64,000 bases of DNA, taken from NCBI GenBank assembly GCA_021498095.1, contig JAIZWK010000001.1, forward strand, positions 3,225,450 through 3,289,449. The letters are read 5' to 3'. Within the stretch, counting starts at the first letter, position 1. Each line of letters begins with the position of its first letter. Shown piece after piece: positions 1 through 8,925 of the stretch. Under the pieces are notes generated by a model, which saw only the letters and a list, made by a program, of their open reading frames with translations, had not been told where the DNA came from and made no database searches. The translations under genes were made by a program, and so were the position numbers. The DNA is from Candidatus Harpocratesius repetitus. GTDB lineage: Archaea > Asgardarchaeota > Lokiarchaeia > Sigyniarchaeales > Promethearchaeaceae.

Positions 1-1182
1 ATCTCATTAAATGAAGGATTTACATCTATTATAGATATCAAGAATATTCCGGACTTGAAAAAACTCAAAATGAAATTGGAATTTCGTAATCCTACAGGTA
101 GTTTTCGTGATCGAGCAGCTGCACTCCTTGTTTCTGATGCACTTTCGCGAAAATTTTCAGAAATTCTTACTGTTAGTACAGGTTCGTTTAGCATCAGTAT
201 TGCAGCATATACTGCTCGAGCTGGACTTAAATCGATCAATTTTATTCCAGAAAATATTGAATTGACCAAAATTGAACAAATGAAGATTTATGGTTCAGAA
301 GTGCGATTTCAAGGTAAGAATTTAGGTGAAACTATGCAAGATGCCCAAGAATATTTAAAAAAACACTACTCAAAAGATTTATATGTTCCACTACCCAATC
401 AGAATATTTTAACAATTGAAGGTCAAAAATCAATTGGATTGGAAATTGCCCTTCAAAATCCAGATATTGAGAATGTAGTGGTTCCAAGGGGTTCCGGCAC
501 TCTTCTTTATTCATTATATAAAGGATTTATAGATGCTCGAGAATCAGGATGGATTGATCGAATTCCAAGGATCTTTGCTGTAGCTTTAAAAAAATCAGCA
601 GATTCTCAGCTAGTTGAATCTTTGGATATCAATGACCCTATGTTGTTATCTGAGGTCAGTCGTATTTTACAGGAAACAGGAGGAAAAGAAATACCAATTT
701 CTGGTCAAAAAATGGCAGAACAAGCCATTGAACTAGCAAAAAATGAAGGAATATTTATAGAGCCTGCTTCTGCATCAGTAATTGCAGGAGTACGGAGTAT
801 GAAGGAGAATTTAGGGATTGAATTACCTCGTACCTTGACATTATTAACAGGTTCTGGAATAAATGCAATGAATTTATTTGCTTCACAAATGCGGGATGTA
901 AAAAAAGTGTTGTGGGGAGTAACCGCTACTTCTACTAAAAAATTTGAAATACTTAGGGTAATTGCTGAAAGAAAGGCTCAGCATGGATATGGAATTTGGG
1001 TTGTATTGGGAAAAAGGAATTCAATTCAATCGATCTACCAGCATATCACTCAACTCGAAAAAGAAAACTTAATTATTAATACTCAGCCAAACAAAAAAAG
1101 AGCAAATTTCGAACTTACCGATAAGGGTAAAGAAACTTTTCTAAGAATGAGAGAATTAATTGAAGTTCACGGTCAAAAATAG
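1..1182 (+). CDS. Threonine-synthase-like (PLP fold type II) protein with C-terminal winged-HTH domain, partial at 5' window edge
   Basis: Frame is open from base 1 (ISLNEGFTSIIDIKNIPDLKKLKMKLEFRNPTGSFRDR...); NPTGSFxDR motif of threonine synthases but with R instead of K; C-terminus KKFEILRVIAERKAQHGYGIWVVLGKRNSIQSIYQHITQLEKENLI...FELTDKGKE is PadR/wHTH-like. Confidence 0.75.
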   Translation: MSLNEGFTSIIDIKNIPDLKKLKMKLEFRNPTGSFRDRAAALLVSDALSRKFSEILTVSTGSFSISIAAYTARAGLKSINFIPENIELTKIEQMKIYGSEVRFQGKNLGETMQDAQEYLKKHYSKDLYVPLPNQNILTIEGQKSIGLEIALQNPDIENVVVPRGSGTLLYSLYKGFIDARESGWIDRIPRIFAVALKKSADSQLVESLDINDPMLLSEVSRILQETGGKEIPISGQKMAEQAIELAKNEGIFIEPASASVIAGVRSMKENLGIELPRTLTLLTGSGINAMNLFASQMRDVKKVLWGVTATSTKKFEILRVIAERKAQHGYGIWVVLGKRNSIQSIYQHITQLEKENLIINTQPNKKRANFELTDKGKETFLRMRELIEVHGQK

Positions 1183-1269
1183 CACATCTTAATAATAACT
1201 ATATTTCTAGTGCTTTTTACAATACTCAAGTAGAAACTTTAATATATAGTTGTAACTTTAATATCATGA

Positions 1270-1291
1270 TTCCCAAGATCAAAATTGGGAA
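1270..1291 (+). promoter_or_regulatory. Small perfect hairpin (TTCCCAA-GATCAAAA-TTGGGAA) just upstream of ECF S-component gene
   Basis: 7-bp perfect inverted repeat with 8-nt loop ending 16 nt before the ATG. Confidence 0.3.
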
Positions 1292-1307
1292 GATGAAGTG
1301 AAAATCA

Positions 1308-1955
1308 ATGACTGAAAACTATGATTCTCATCCATATAATGAAGACCTAGCACAAGAAAGAACAATTTTCAAGGTTGTTGGTGCTAATGATTCAATTAAA
1401 GTCGCAATAATGGCACTTATGACTGCATTAGAAACAGTTGCCACAAGCATTCTCAGTGTTAATATACCTCAAACTAATGGATATTTCAATTTAGGTGAAT
1501 GCATTATTTTTATTACAGCAATTCTTTTCGGAGCCTATATAGGGGCATTCGTTGGAGGAGTAGGAGCAAGTTTAGCAGACGTGTTTTTAGGATATTTTTC
1601 GTTTGCGCCAATAACATTAATCGTTAAGGGTTTGGAAGGATTTTTTGTTGGTTGGGTTTATGATAAAATACGAAAAAATCCGAATAAAGCCAAACGATTT
1701 GGAATTAAATTTATTGCAATACTTTGTGGTGCCCCCTTTATGGTAGGAGGATATTTTCTGGCAGAATTCTTTATCTTCAATTTAGGATGGGGTGCAGCTG
1801 CAGAATTAATCCCAAATCTTATTCAAGTCGGTATGGGTGCACTAATAGCAATTCCTATCACACTATTACTTGAAGAAATACCACAAATTGATCAGTTAAG
1901 AGAAAGTATACTTATGAAACCTTCTATTGCTCAACCGGAGCAATTTCAAAATTGA
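1308..1955 (+). CDS. ECF transporter S component-like membrane protein
   Basis: Multi-TM protein with GYFNLGE...FGAYIGAFVGGVGASLADVFLGY pattern typical of ECF S components. Confidence 0.7.
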   Translation: MTENYDSHPYNEDLAQERTIFKVVGANDSIKVAIMALMTALETVATSILSVNIPQTNGYFNLGECIIFITAILFGAYIGAFVGGVGASLADVFLGYFSFAPITLIVKGLEGFFVGWVYDKIRKNPNKAKRFGIKFIAILCGAPFMVGGYFLAEFFIFNLGWGAAAELIPNLIQVGMGALIAIPITLLLEEIPQIDQLRESILMKPSIAQPEQFQN

Positions 1956-2134
1956 TCACCAATATTTTCTTAATTTGTTTCAATTCTTTCTCTTTTTTAC
2001 CCTTTATTATCCCTTTTTTGATGATTTAGAATATAAAATTTTTTTCGCTTTAATTTTTCTTGTCATTTTTGGGAAAATAAAAAATTTTATTGGAATTCAA
2101 CATAATTGGTAGGTAACCCAAAGTAATTATTACG

Positions 2135-2953
2135 GTGAAAGTAAAAATGAATCAATTTGTGCTGGGTGGTAATTGGAAAATGCAAATCATCAAGGTGGAA
2201 GAGGCAGTTTTAATTGCTAAGGAAATTGCACAAGCCTTAGATGATATTACTTTAAAAAACGTTGATGTTTTTATCGCACCTTCATACAATGCGCTTTATT
2301 CAGTTGGACAAGCAATTAAAGGAAGTAAACTTAAATTGGCAGGGCAGAATATGTATTTTCGCGATAAAGGCGCATTTACAGGGGAAATTTCCCCAGATTC
2401 ACTAATAGATTCTGGTTGTGAATATGTTATTCTTGGACACAGTGAACGCCGACGAATATTTGGTGAAACAAATGCCCAAATTAATCAAAAAGTAAAAAAA
2501 GCACTTGAAAAAGGATTAAAACCAGTCTTATGCATTGGTGAAACTGCTCAAGAACGAATAGATGGGAAAATGCAAGAAGTAAATAAAGAACAATTAGAAG
2601 AATCTTTAGCTGATATTGAACCAGAACAGATGAAAAATATTGTAATTGCTTATGAACCTGTTTGGGCAATAAATAACCCATTTCTAAACCCAAACGTTGA
2701 AATTAAAACAGCCACACCTGAACAGGCAAATGAAGCCCACTCTTTTATTCGATCATGGCTAGTCTCTAAATATGGAGAAATAGGAAATGAAATACCACTT
2801 CAATATGGGGGCTCAATGAAACCAGCTAATTGTGATGGTTTGCTTTCATTACAGGATATTAATGGAGGTTTAATCGGTGGTGCTTCACTTTCTAAAGAAA
2901 ATTTCCTACCTATAATTCAATCAGCTGTAAAAATTAGTGAAATAGATAACTGA
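2135..2953 (+). CDS. tpiA: Triosephosphate isomerase
   Basis: GGNWKM, ILGHSERR, AYEPVWAI, LQYGGSMKPAN motifs; 272 aa. Confidence 0.95.
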   Translation: MKVKMNQFVLGGNWKMQIIKVEEAVLIAKEIAQALDDITLKNVDVFIAPSYNALYSVGQAIKGSKLKLAGQNMYFRDKGAFTGEISPDSLIDSGCEYVILGHSERRRIFGETNAQINQKVKKALEKGLKPVLCIGETAQERIDGKMQEVNKEQLEESLADIEPEQMKNIVIAYEPVWAINNPFLNPNVEIKTATPEQANEAHSFIRSWLVSKYGEIGNEIPLQYGGSMKPANCDGLLSLQDINGGLIGGASLSKENFLPIIQSAVKISEIDN

Positions 2954-3001
2954 TTTCAGCGTTTTTTTCTTTCTTTCCTCCTTCAAAGCTATGTCTCTCT
3001 A

Positions 3002-3421
3002 TTATTCCATGATAATAACACCATTACTTTTCATTTTATATTTGATACCTTTAATAACAATGAAGATTTCTTCTTCACCATTTTCATTGACTTCAGCACC
3101 AACAGATCCTCTTTCTTTGAAAAGCATAGCGTTTAGTTGAGTCGCGTTCAAATTATTAAAATTAAGGATATCATGTGGCAAACTCTCTTTATTGTGGCGA
3201 AAATTAGATTGAATACGACCAATATTAAATGATTGTCGAATGCGATAAGCTAATTCTTCAAGGATTTCATCTACATGTGATTCTAAATGATCTATCGATT
3301 GTAAACCATATCCTTCAGTCCAAACATCTTGCCGTGAGCGATGTTTTGTACGAGCAATAGTATTTACCATATTTATCAATTCATTAAATGAAAAATCACT
3401 AAAATTGTCTCTTTTTATCAT
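3002..3421 (-). CDS. Hypothetical protein
   Basis: 139-aa ORF in an otherwise empty interval. Confidence 0.5.
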   Translation of the reverse strand: MIKRDNFSDFSFNELINMVNTIARTKHRSRQDVWTEGYGLQSIDHLESHVDEILEELAYRIRQSFNIGRIQSNFRHNKESLPHDILNFNNLNATQLNAMLFKERGSVGAEVNENGEEEIFIVIKGIKYKMKSNGVIIME

Positions 3422-3531
3422 TAAATTCTCCCTCTTTAAATTCTGTTAATTATTAATTTATGTAAACATATTTATTTTGATTTAATTTTTTAATTTCTTC
3501 TTTTAAAGATATAAATGCTTTGATTATTGAT

Positions 3532-5193
3532 TTATATATATTCTTTAAAAAGCTGCAGAATTTTCTCTGCAATATTATCAAGTTTTTCTTGAAATTCTGG
3601 CTGGTAAAGTTCAAGATCAGATTGTAATGATTCTGTTAGAATATTTTTTATATGAAATATGACTTCTCTCTGAGTATCTTCATCGAAAATAATTTCAGGC
3701 ATAGAATTAGGATCTTCACTTAATTTATATGTGACAGTTTGTAAATACTGTGGAAAAGCCTTTTCAACACGACTGAAAAAATTCTTATTTGATTCATACT
3801 TTTCAGGATTATCTCTCCTATTAGCACGTGCGTAAATGTATAATTTCATAGCTGCAAGAAACTCATAGAAAAAGACCCTGGCTTCAAAATCGTACTTTTC
3901 ACAAAATTTCCAATATTCTTCAAAGAAAAATCCTCGTTCCTTTTCTAAATTCTTATACAATTTGAAGAAAAACAAAGTCCATCCAAGATCTTGAGCAGGG
4001 TCTGAATAACAGCTCATTTCCCAGTCAATCAATCCAGCAATTTTTGTTCCGTTGACAATAATATTACTCGGCCGTAAATCTCCATGAATAAAAGAATATC
4101 CTGAAAGATGTAATAAAGGTTTATGTCCTTTAAACCATTTCCATAAAAACTTTATATCGGTATGAAATTCTTCATGTAACTTAATTTCCTTAAAGGATTT
4201 TAATACTTGGGCAACTTCGCTGAAAATATAATCTGAAAAAATCATCCGACGGGTAGATTTCACATTAAGATAGTATGATTGAAATTTTTTGGTTCTGATA
4301 TTATGCAATTTACCAAGAATTTTAGCTAGATCAGCTAAGAATTGTCGGGTTTCTTCTTGCGTAAATGTATGAATAGTTTCAAGCACTGGTTGTCCAGGTA
4401 ATTTTTCTAAAATAAGAAAACGGTAGCCTATGTAAGAAGGGTCTTCTTCATAGAGATAGAATTTGGCCTTTGGAATATCAAGATCTTGTATTTTTTGTAG
4501 ATTCTGTGATTCATTTTGAGCTTTAATGAGATTTTCGTTACGGGGATAAATGCGTAAAATATAGACTCGAGTACTTTCTTGATTTTCAGCATCAAAATAA
4601 TGAACTACGATTTCAAAAACTGCATTGTTTAGTCCAAATGCCAATTCTTTACAATTTAGAATTTCGATAAATTTCTCTCCTGGTTCCATTAAAACTTGAC
4701 CACGTCTGCGAAACCAAATTCTGTGTTGAAGATATTTATTTACCCGTTTTCCAACAGCTCTCGAATTTCTTAACCCTAAGGAAATTCTCAAATGACGAAT
4801 AACATTTTCATTTGGAAGATCTTCTAATAATAAAAAAGGAAAGCCTAATACTTGAAATGAAGATTCTACCACAATTTTTCCTAAAGGATAGATATCTAAA
4901 TCTTTGATTGTCTTTATTTGTCGTAAATCTAATGCCATTTGATTATGTTTTTTTGCTTGTAAATAAAGAATTAATTTATATTTCCGACTATCGGGAATAC
5001 GATCTGATGTTGTATATAAAATAGTAAGATCGATTATTGCATTCTTAGCATTTTGTTCAATAATCTCCATCCGTTCAATATCACGGAATTTTTCATGAGA
5101 ATATAGAAATTTACGAAGAATTCGTCGTCTTTTTAAGTATTTTACCAATGGAGGGAGTATTGAATCTAAATTGTCCAGTTTTTCTCTCTCCAT
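3532..5193 (-). CDS. Aminoglycoside phosphotransferase (APH)-like kinase domain protein
   Basis: FIHGDLRPSNIIVNGTKIAGLIDWEMSCYSDPAQDLGW matches APH catalytic loop (HGDxxxxN) and metal-binding IDWE. Confidence 0.8.
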   Translation of the reverse strand: MEREKLDNLDSILPPLVKYLKRRRILRKFLYSHEKFRDIERMEIIEQNAKNAIIDLTILYTTSDRIPDSRKYKLILYLQAKKHNQMALDLRQIKTIKDLDIYPLGKIVVESSFQVLGFPFLLLEDLPNENVIRHLRISLGLRNSRAVGKRVNKYLQHRIWFRRRGQVLMEPGEKFIEILNCKELAFGLNNAVFEIVVHYFDAENQESTRVYILRIYPRNENLIKAQNESQNLQKIQDLDIPKAKFYLYEEDPSYIGYRFLILEKLPGQPVLETIHTFTQEETRQFLADLAKILGKLHNIRTKKFQSYYLNVKSTRRMIFSDYIFSEVAQVLKSFKEIKLHEEFHTDIKFLWKWFKGHKPLLHLSGYSFIHGDLRPSNIIVNGTKIAGLIDWEMSCYSDPAQDLGWTLFFFKLYKNLEKERGFFFEEYWKFCEKYDFEARVFFYEFLAAMKLYIYARANRRDNPEKYESNKNFFSRVEKAFPQYLQTVTYKLSEDPNSMPEIIFDEDTQREVIFHIKNILTESLQSDLELYQPEFQEKLDNIAEKILQLFKEYI

Positions 5194-5233
5194 ATTTGAA
5201 TAATCACAAAATCAACCTTAAAAAGTTGCTGTG

Positions 5234-6112
5234 CTATTTGCTAGAGAATTGAATCCGCTTCTCTAAATCACGAAAAATTCCTAGAACCTCTTTATCTGAA
5301 AAATTTGGTGCTAAACGATGAAATTTCAGATAATATTCATAAGCTCTTGCATATTTCTCCATATTATAAAGAATTAGAATAATATTCTTTAAAGCGGTGA
5401 TATTTTCTTCATCTAAAGCAAGCACTTTCTCAGCAAATTGCTTGGCTTCTTCAAAATTTCCAGTTCCAAATTCTAAAGCTGCAATTCTATTTAATATTAA
5501 TTTGTTGTTTGGTTTTTCCTTCAAAGCTTTACGAAGATGGTATAATGCTTTTCGATATTGTGCGGAAAATTCATATGCTAACGAAATAGAATAATGTGCT
5601 TCAGAATATTCCGAATCCAATTTAAGAGCTTCTTCAAAACTCTTTATTGCTTCAGAATTAGCATCAATCTCAATATATGCATTCCCCAAGTTATTCCAAA
5701 CTCGTGGATCACTCTTATTAATTTGTAATGCTAACTTATAACATTCAATAGCCTCACGATAAAGCGATTTTCCTTTCTTTTTTGCTAAAATCTGCATGGT
5801 TGAACCCATATTTAGATATAATCCATACATTATTCTATCATATTCGATCCCTTGTACATCAGAAGGAATTTCTCGTATTTTTTTATAGAAACTTAATCCT
5901 TTATTTAATTCTCCTAATTGTACATAAGTCAAACCTAAATGATAATACTTTAAAACTTCAAAATTCGGAGAATTTAGATGATGAAAAAAGGGTAATGACT
6001 CACGATACTTCCCTTTACTATATAATGAGAGCCCTCGTTCGAATATCACTTTATCATCTTTTCCCTTGTATTCAAGAGGGAGTTCTTCTATTTCGTATTT
6101 ATGCATTAACAA
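5234..6112 (-). CDS. TPR repeat protein
   Basis: Repeated TPR pattern (DPRVWNNLGNAYIEIDANSEAIKSFEEALKLDSEYSEAHYSISLAYEF...). Confidence 0.85.
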   Translation of the reverse strand: MLMHKYEIEELPLEYKGKDDKVIFERGLSLYSKGKYRESLPFFHHLNSPNFEVLKYYHLGLTYVQLGELNKGLSFYKKIREIPSDVQGIEYDRIMYGLYLNMGSTMQILAKKKGKSLYREAIECYKLALQINKSDPRVWNNLGNAYIEIDANSEAIKSFEEALKLDSEYSEAHYSISLAYEFSAQYRKALYHLRKALKEKPNNKLILNRIAALEFGTGNFEEAKQFAEKVLALDEENITALKNIILILYNMEKYARAYEYYLKFHRLAPNFSDKEVLGIFRDLEKRIQFSSK

Positions 6113-6206
6113 TCAAAATAGGTAAAGGAAAAAAAAAGATAAATTTATCCTCTTTTTATTAGAACTCTACTTGTTAGTAAAAAAAAGTTGAAAATGTTGA
6201 AGCATT

Positions 6207-6293
6207 AAATTCCCAGACAATCGGCTTTGTGTAAATATATTCTCCTTTTGTGATGTAAAGTTTTGGAATATATTTCATCCATAAAGGGAATTT
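6207..6293 (-). promoter_or_regulatory. Nested stem-loop in 3' UTR of candidate UGA-containing ORF; candidate SECIS-like element
   Basis: Outer 8-bp perfect arms 6286-6293/6207-6214 (AAATTCCC/GGGAATTT) and inner 10-bp perfect arms 6266-6275/6233-6242 (AAATATATTC/GAATATATTT) on the minus strand. Confidence 0.35.
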
Positions 6294-6298
6294 TTGAA

Positions 6299-6646
6299 TC
6301 ATATATCTGATGCGCTGGTTCTCTTCCTTTGATTTTTTGGCGGAATTAAAAAAAGATTTCGATAAACAGCCCAACCACTTAATACAATTTGAGCATCATT
6401 CCACCAGGATATTAGTGAATTTTGAATTAAAATAGGAACTGGACATTTTTCATGGAATTTTTCGGTGAATTTTCTTTTAAAATCATCATCTTTTTTGATA
6501 CTATCTCGTGAAATAATGCTTGTTAGTGCCACTCTCGATTCCCCGCATCAACCTCTATAAATTTTTTCTGTAATTAGTATAATCGGAAAAGAAATTCCTT
6601 CCATTTTTTCTTTAATAAATTGTATTGCTTCTTCAGAGAACTTCAT
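6299..6646 (-). CDS. Candidate HesB-like selenoprotein with in-frame UGA (or a disrupted gene)
   Basis: MKFSEEAIQFIKEKMEGISFPIILITEKIYRG-(UGA)-CGESRVALTSIISRDSIKKDDDFKRKFTEKFHEKCPVPILIQNSLISWWNDAQIVLSGWAVYRNLFLIPPKNQRKRTSASDI*; track reports only the post-UGA part (6299..6532). Confidence 0.45.
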
Positions 6647-6882
6647 GATTATATCTATTGATCCATTAACTTCATCCAATAAAAATTTAAGCCCTTCATT
6701 CTTTATTCTTTTTATTTAACTAATCTTAATTTACTTATACATTTTTACTCACCTAATTAAAATATTTATAAAAAATAATTAAAACTAATGATAGTATGGC
6801 TAAAAAATTGCACAACCTTTTTATATATTGGTTAATTAAATTTTACTAGAGTTGGAATTCCAACTGCAAAAAAAATAATGTA

Positions 6883-7317
6883 GTGAATACTATGGCAGAT
6901 GATATGGAATTAGAACTTATCAGAAGAAAAAAAATGGAAAAAATGATGAAAATGAATCAAACTACTATTCCAAATGAAGTGATCGACATCACATCCGTTG
7001 ATCATTTTAATAAAATTGTTAATGATTATAAAGATAATCTCATAATCGTAGATAATTGGGCAGAATGGTGCAGACCTTGTTTAGCTTTTGCTCCAACTTA
7101 CCATGATCTTCAAAAAGAATATCATTCAAAGGGAGTGATTTTTGCAAAACTAAATGTTGATCACCACCAAGATATTGCAGCACAATTTCAGGTAACTGGA
7201 ATTCCTACAACATTATTTATTCATAATAAGAAATTAGTGCATAGACAAGTTGGGATGGCACCAAAACCTCAATTTGCTCAAGTTATTGATGCAGTATTAA
7301 AAAAAGTTCAAAACTAA
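6883..7317 (+). CDS. Thioredoxin-fold protein with WCRPC active site
   Basis: IIVDNWAEWCRPCLAFAPTYHDLQKEY...GIPTTLFIHNKKLVHRQVG. Confidence 0.9.
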   Translation: MNTMADDMELELIRRKKMEKMMKMNQTTIPNEVIDITSVDHFNKIVNDYKDNLIIVDNWAEWCRPCLAFAPTYHDLQKEYHSKGVIFAKLNVDHHQDIAAQFQVTGIPTTLFIHNKKLVHRQVGMAPKPQFAQVIDAVLKKVQN

Positions 7318-7344
7318 TTGAACTTAATATTTTTTTAATAAACC

Positions 7345-7468
7345 AAGATGGGTTAATTAGGTAACGCTTATTACGTTCATATATTAACGAAGAAATAACA
7401 AAAAGTCTAAATTAATCATCTCAACATGTGCAAGCGCGTTCATCAACGCTACAAAAATTACCCATCTT
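7345..7468 (+). other. Intergenic long inverted repeat enclosing two small hairpins; possible structured RNA/leader
   Basis: AAGATGGGTTAATT (7345-7358) pairs with AATTACCCATCTT (7456-7468) with one bulge; inside are AACG-CTTATTA-CGTT and GCGTT-CATC-AACGC. Confidence 0.3.
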
Positions 7469-7500
7469 AAAAATCGTAACTAATTATTGGGAAGATTCGT

Positions 7501-7929
7501 ATGGATACCATAGGGGTATCAATGGTTAATCAAGCACAATTGGATGAATTTGTTCAAATTGTTAGATCCGTTTTTAGGCTAACCAAGAAAGAAGCAGAGT
7601 GTTTCTTAAAATTGAGGCGATACGGCCCAGAAGGAACTTGTGTTCAGAATCTTGTAATTCAAACAGAATCTGAAAGAAGCGTGGAGCAAAAAAAGTTAAA
7701 AAAACTGCTCCGTTTACAATTAGTTACTCGAGAAGCATTATCTTTAAAAGATTTTCAAAATCGATGCTCAGAAAATAATAGAGATGATTTAATTCCTAGT
7801 ACTAAAAAGGGATATCTCTATATCTACAGAGTTATTCCAGATTCAGAGTTAATTGCAAAAATTAAAGAGATAACTGATCAGTGGTTAAAAAATGTTAATA
7901 GCTTCCTTTTGCCCTTAACAGAAAATTAA
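7501..7929 (+). CDS. TrmB-like / winged-HTH transcriptional regulator
   Basis: FRLTKKEAECFLKLRRYGPEGTCVQNLVIQTESERSVEQKKLKKLLRLQLVTREALS resembles TrmB-type HTH. Confidence 0.55.
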   Translation: MDTIGVSMVNQAQLDEFVQIVRSVFRLTKKEAECFLKLRRYGPEGTCVQNLVIQTESERSVEQKKLKKLLRLQLVTREALSLKDFQNRCSENNRDDLIPSTKKGYLYIYRVIPDSELIAKIKEITDQWLKNVNSFLLPLTEN

Positions 7930-7943
7930 AAATTAGAAAAATT

Positions 7944-8864
7944 TTAAAAGAACATTAGTATTTTTTCGATATGATCAAGTAAAGATTTTACACTATCCTT
8001 CAAAGCCAAAACATTATAGACTTTTTCAGGTTTATAACCAACAAGAAGGTAAAAATTTTGATCTTCTTCTCCAACAATACGGTGAGCTAATAATTCAACA
8101 CCTTCTGATTCGATGGTGAATTCTCCTGCATACAATTTCAATTTTTTTGGTTCAAAAGCTGCAAAAATTTCTTTGGCAGCTAATTTAAGAGCAGTTTGAT
8201 CAACATTTTCAGGAAAATAACTTCCCAATTCAACCAGATCTTCAGAATAAAGTAAAATAAACTCGATTTGATCTTCAAAATTGTTATTTTTAACAAATTC
8301 GCTTAAAATGACTTCTGTATTGTTTGTTAAGATATTATTTCCTAAAACTGCATTTGACATTGCGTGAATAACAGAAATAGGATTAAATATAGAAGTTTTA
8401 ATTACTTCTGTTTTTAGTGGATGCGCCATTGTTTTAAGTTTTTCTCCAAGAGTCTTTACATATTCTACAGTTTCAGTCTCTTTCTCTAAACCAGGATCAA
8501 ATTTATGAAGTAGGATAAAAAGAATAATATTTGGAGAGTATTCTAACAGAGCAGTTCGAACCATTTGAAAATAATTTAACGTATCAGAAATTGAGTTTTG
8601 ATCTTGAATATCCACAACAAAATAAACCTGTTCTAAATCAGAAAAATAAACATCTGCACGATTCATATATTTTTTTCGAAATCGATCTTGACCTCCAAAA
8701 TCCCATACGATCAAGTCTTTTCCAAAAAAGGTCATTTTACTCCTTTCAATACCTTTAGTGGGTTTAAGTTTTGCGAGAGATTTAAATTCTCGTTGAAATG
8801 TACGAATAATACTTGTTTTACCTGAATTTTGGATTCCTAAAATGGGTATTTTTTCTTCTGACAT
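7944..8864 (-). CDS. Rag/Gtr-like small GTPase with C-terminal extension
   Basis: P-loop GIQNSGKTS, switch II WDFGGQDRFR, G4 HKFD (Rag-like HKxD), ~120-aa Roadblock-like C-terminal domain. Confidence 0.8.
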   Translation of the reverse strand: MSEEKIPILGIQNSGKTSIIRTFQREFKSLAKLKPTKGIERSKMTFFGKDLIVWDFGGQDRFRKKYMNRADVYFSDLEQVYFVVDIQDQNSISDTLNYFQMVRTALLEYSPNIILFILLHKFDPGLEKETETVEYVKTLGEKLKTMAHPLKTEVIKTSIFNPISVIHAMSNAVLGNNILTNNTEVILSEFVKNNNFEDQIEFILLYSEDLVELGSYFPENVDQTALKLAAKEIFAAFEPKKLKLYAGEFTIESEGVELLAHRIVGEEDQNFYLLVGYKPEKVYNVLALKDSVKSLLDHIEKILMFF

Positions 8865-8925
8865 GAAAATAACCTCTATTTTCTTATGAGTTACTTAGTT
8901 AAAAATACATTTAAATGGTAATATT

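Noticed and set aside
332-514. Antisense ORFs inside well-supported genes (e.g. 332..514 -, 2481..2693 -, 16946..17215 -, 45919..46101 -, 56651..56914 +)
   Set aside because: They lie opposite strong coding frames, have no recognisable domains and look like shadow ORFs of AT-rich coding sequence.
1927-2112. 61-aa ORF after the ECF S-component gene
   Set aside because: Overlaps the preceding gene end and is compositionally F/I/L-rich as expected from T-rich intergenic DNA.
6174-6374. 66-aa ORF as the true C-terminus of the UGA-containing gene via frameshift at a T7 run
   Set aside because: Possible, but it overlaps the nested stem-loop and the 115-codon frame with UGA already has HesB-like length; kept only as an alternative.
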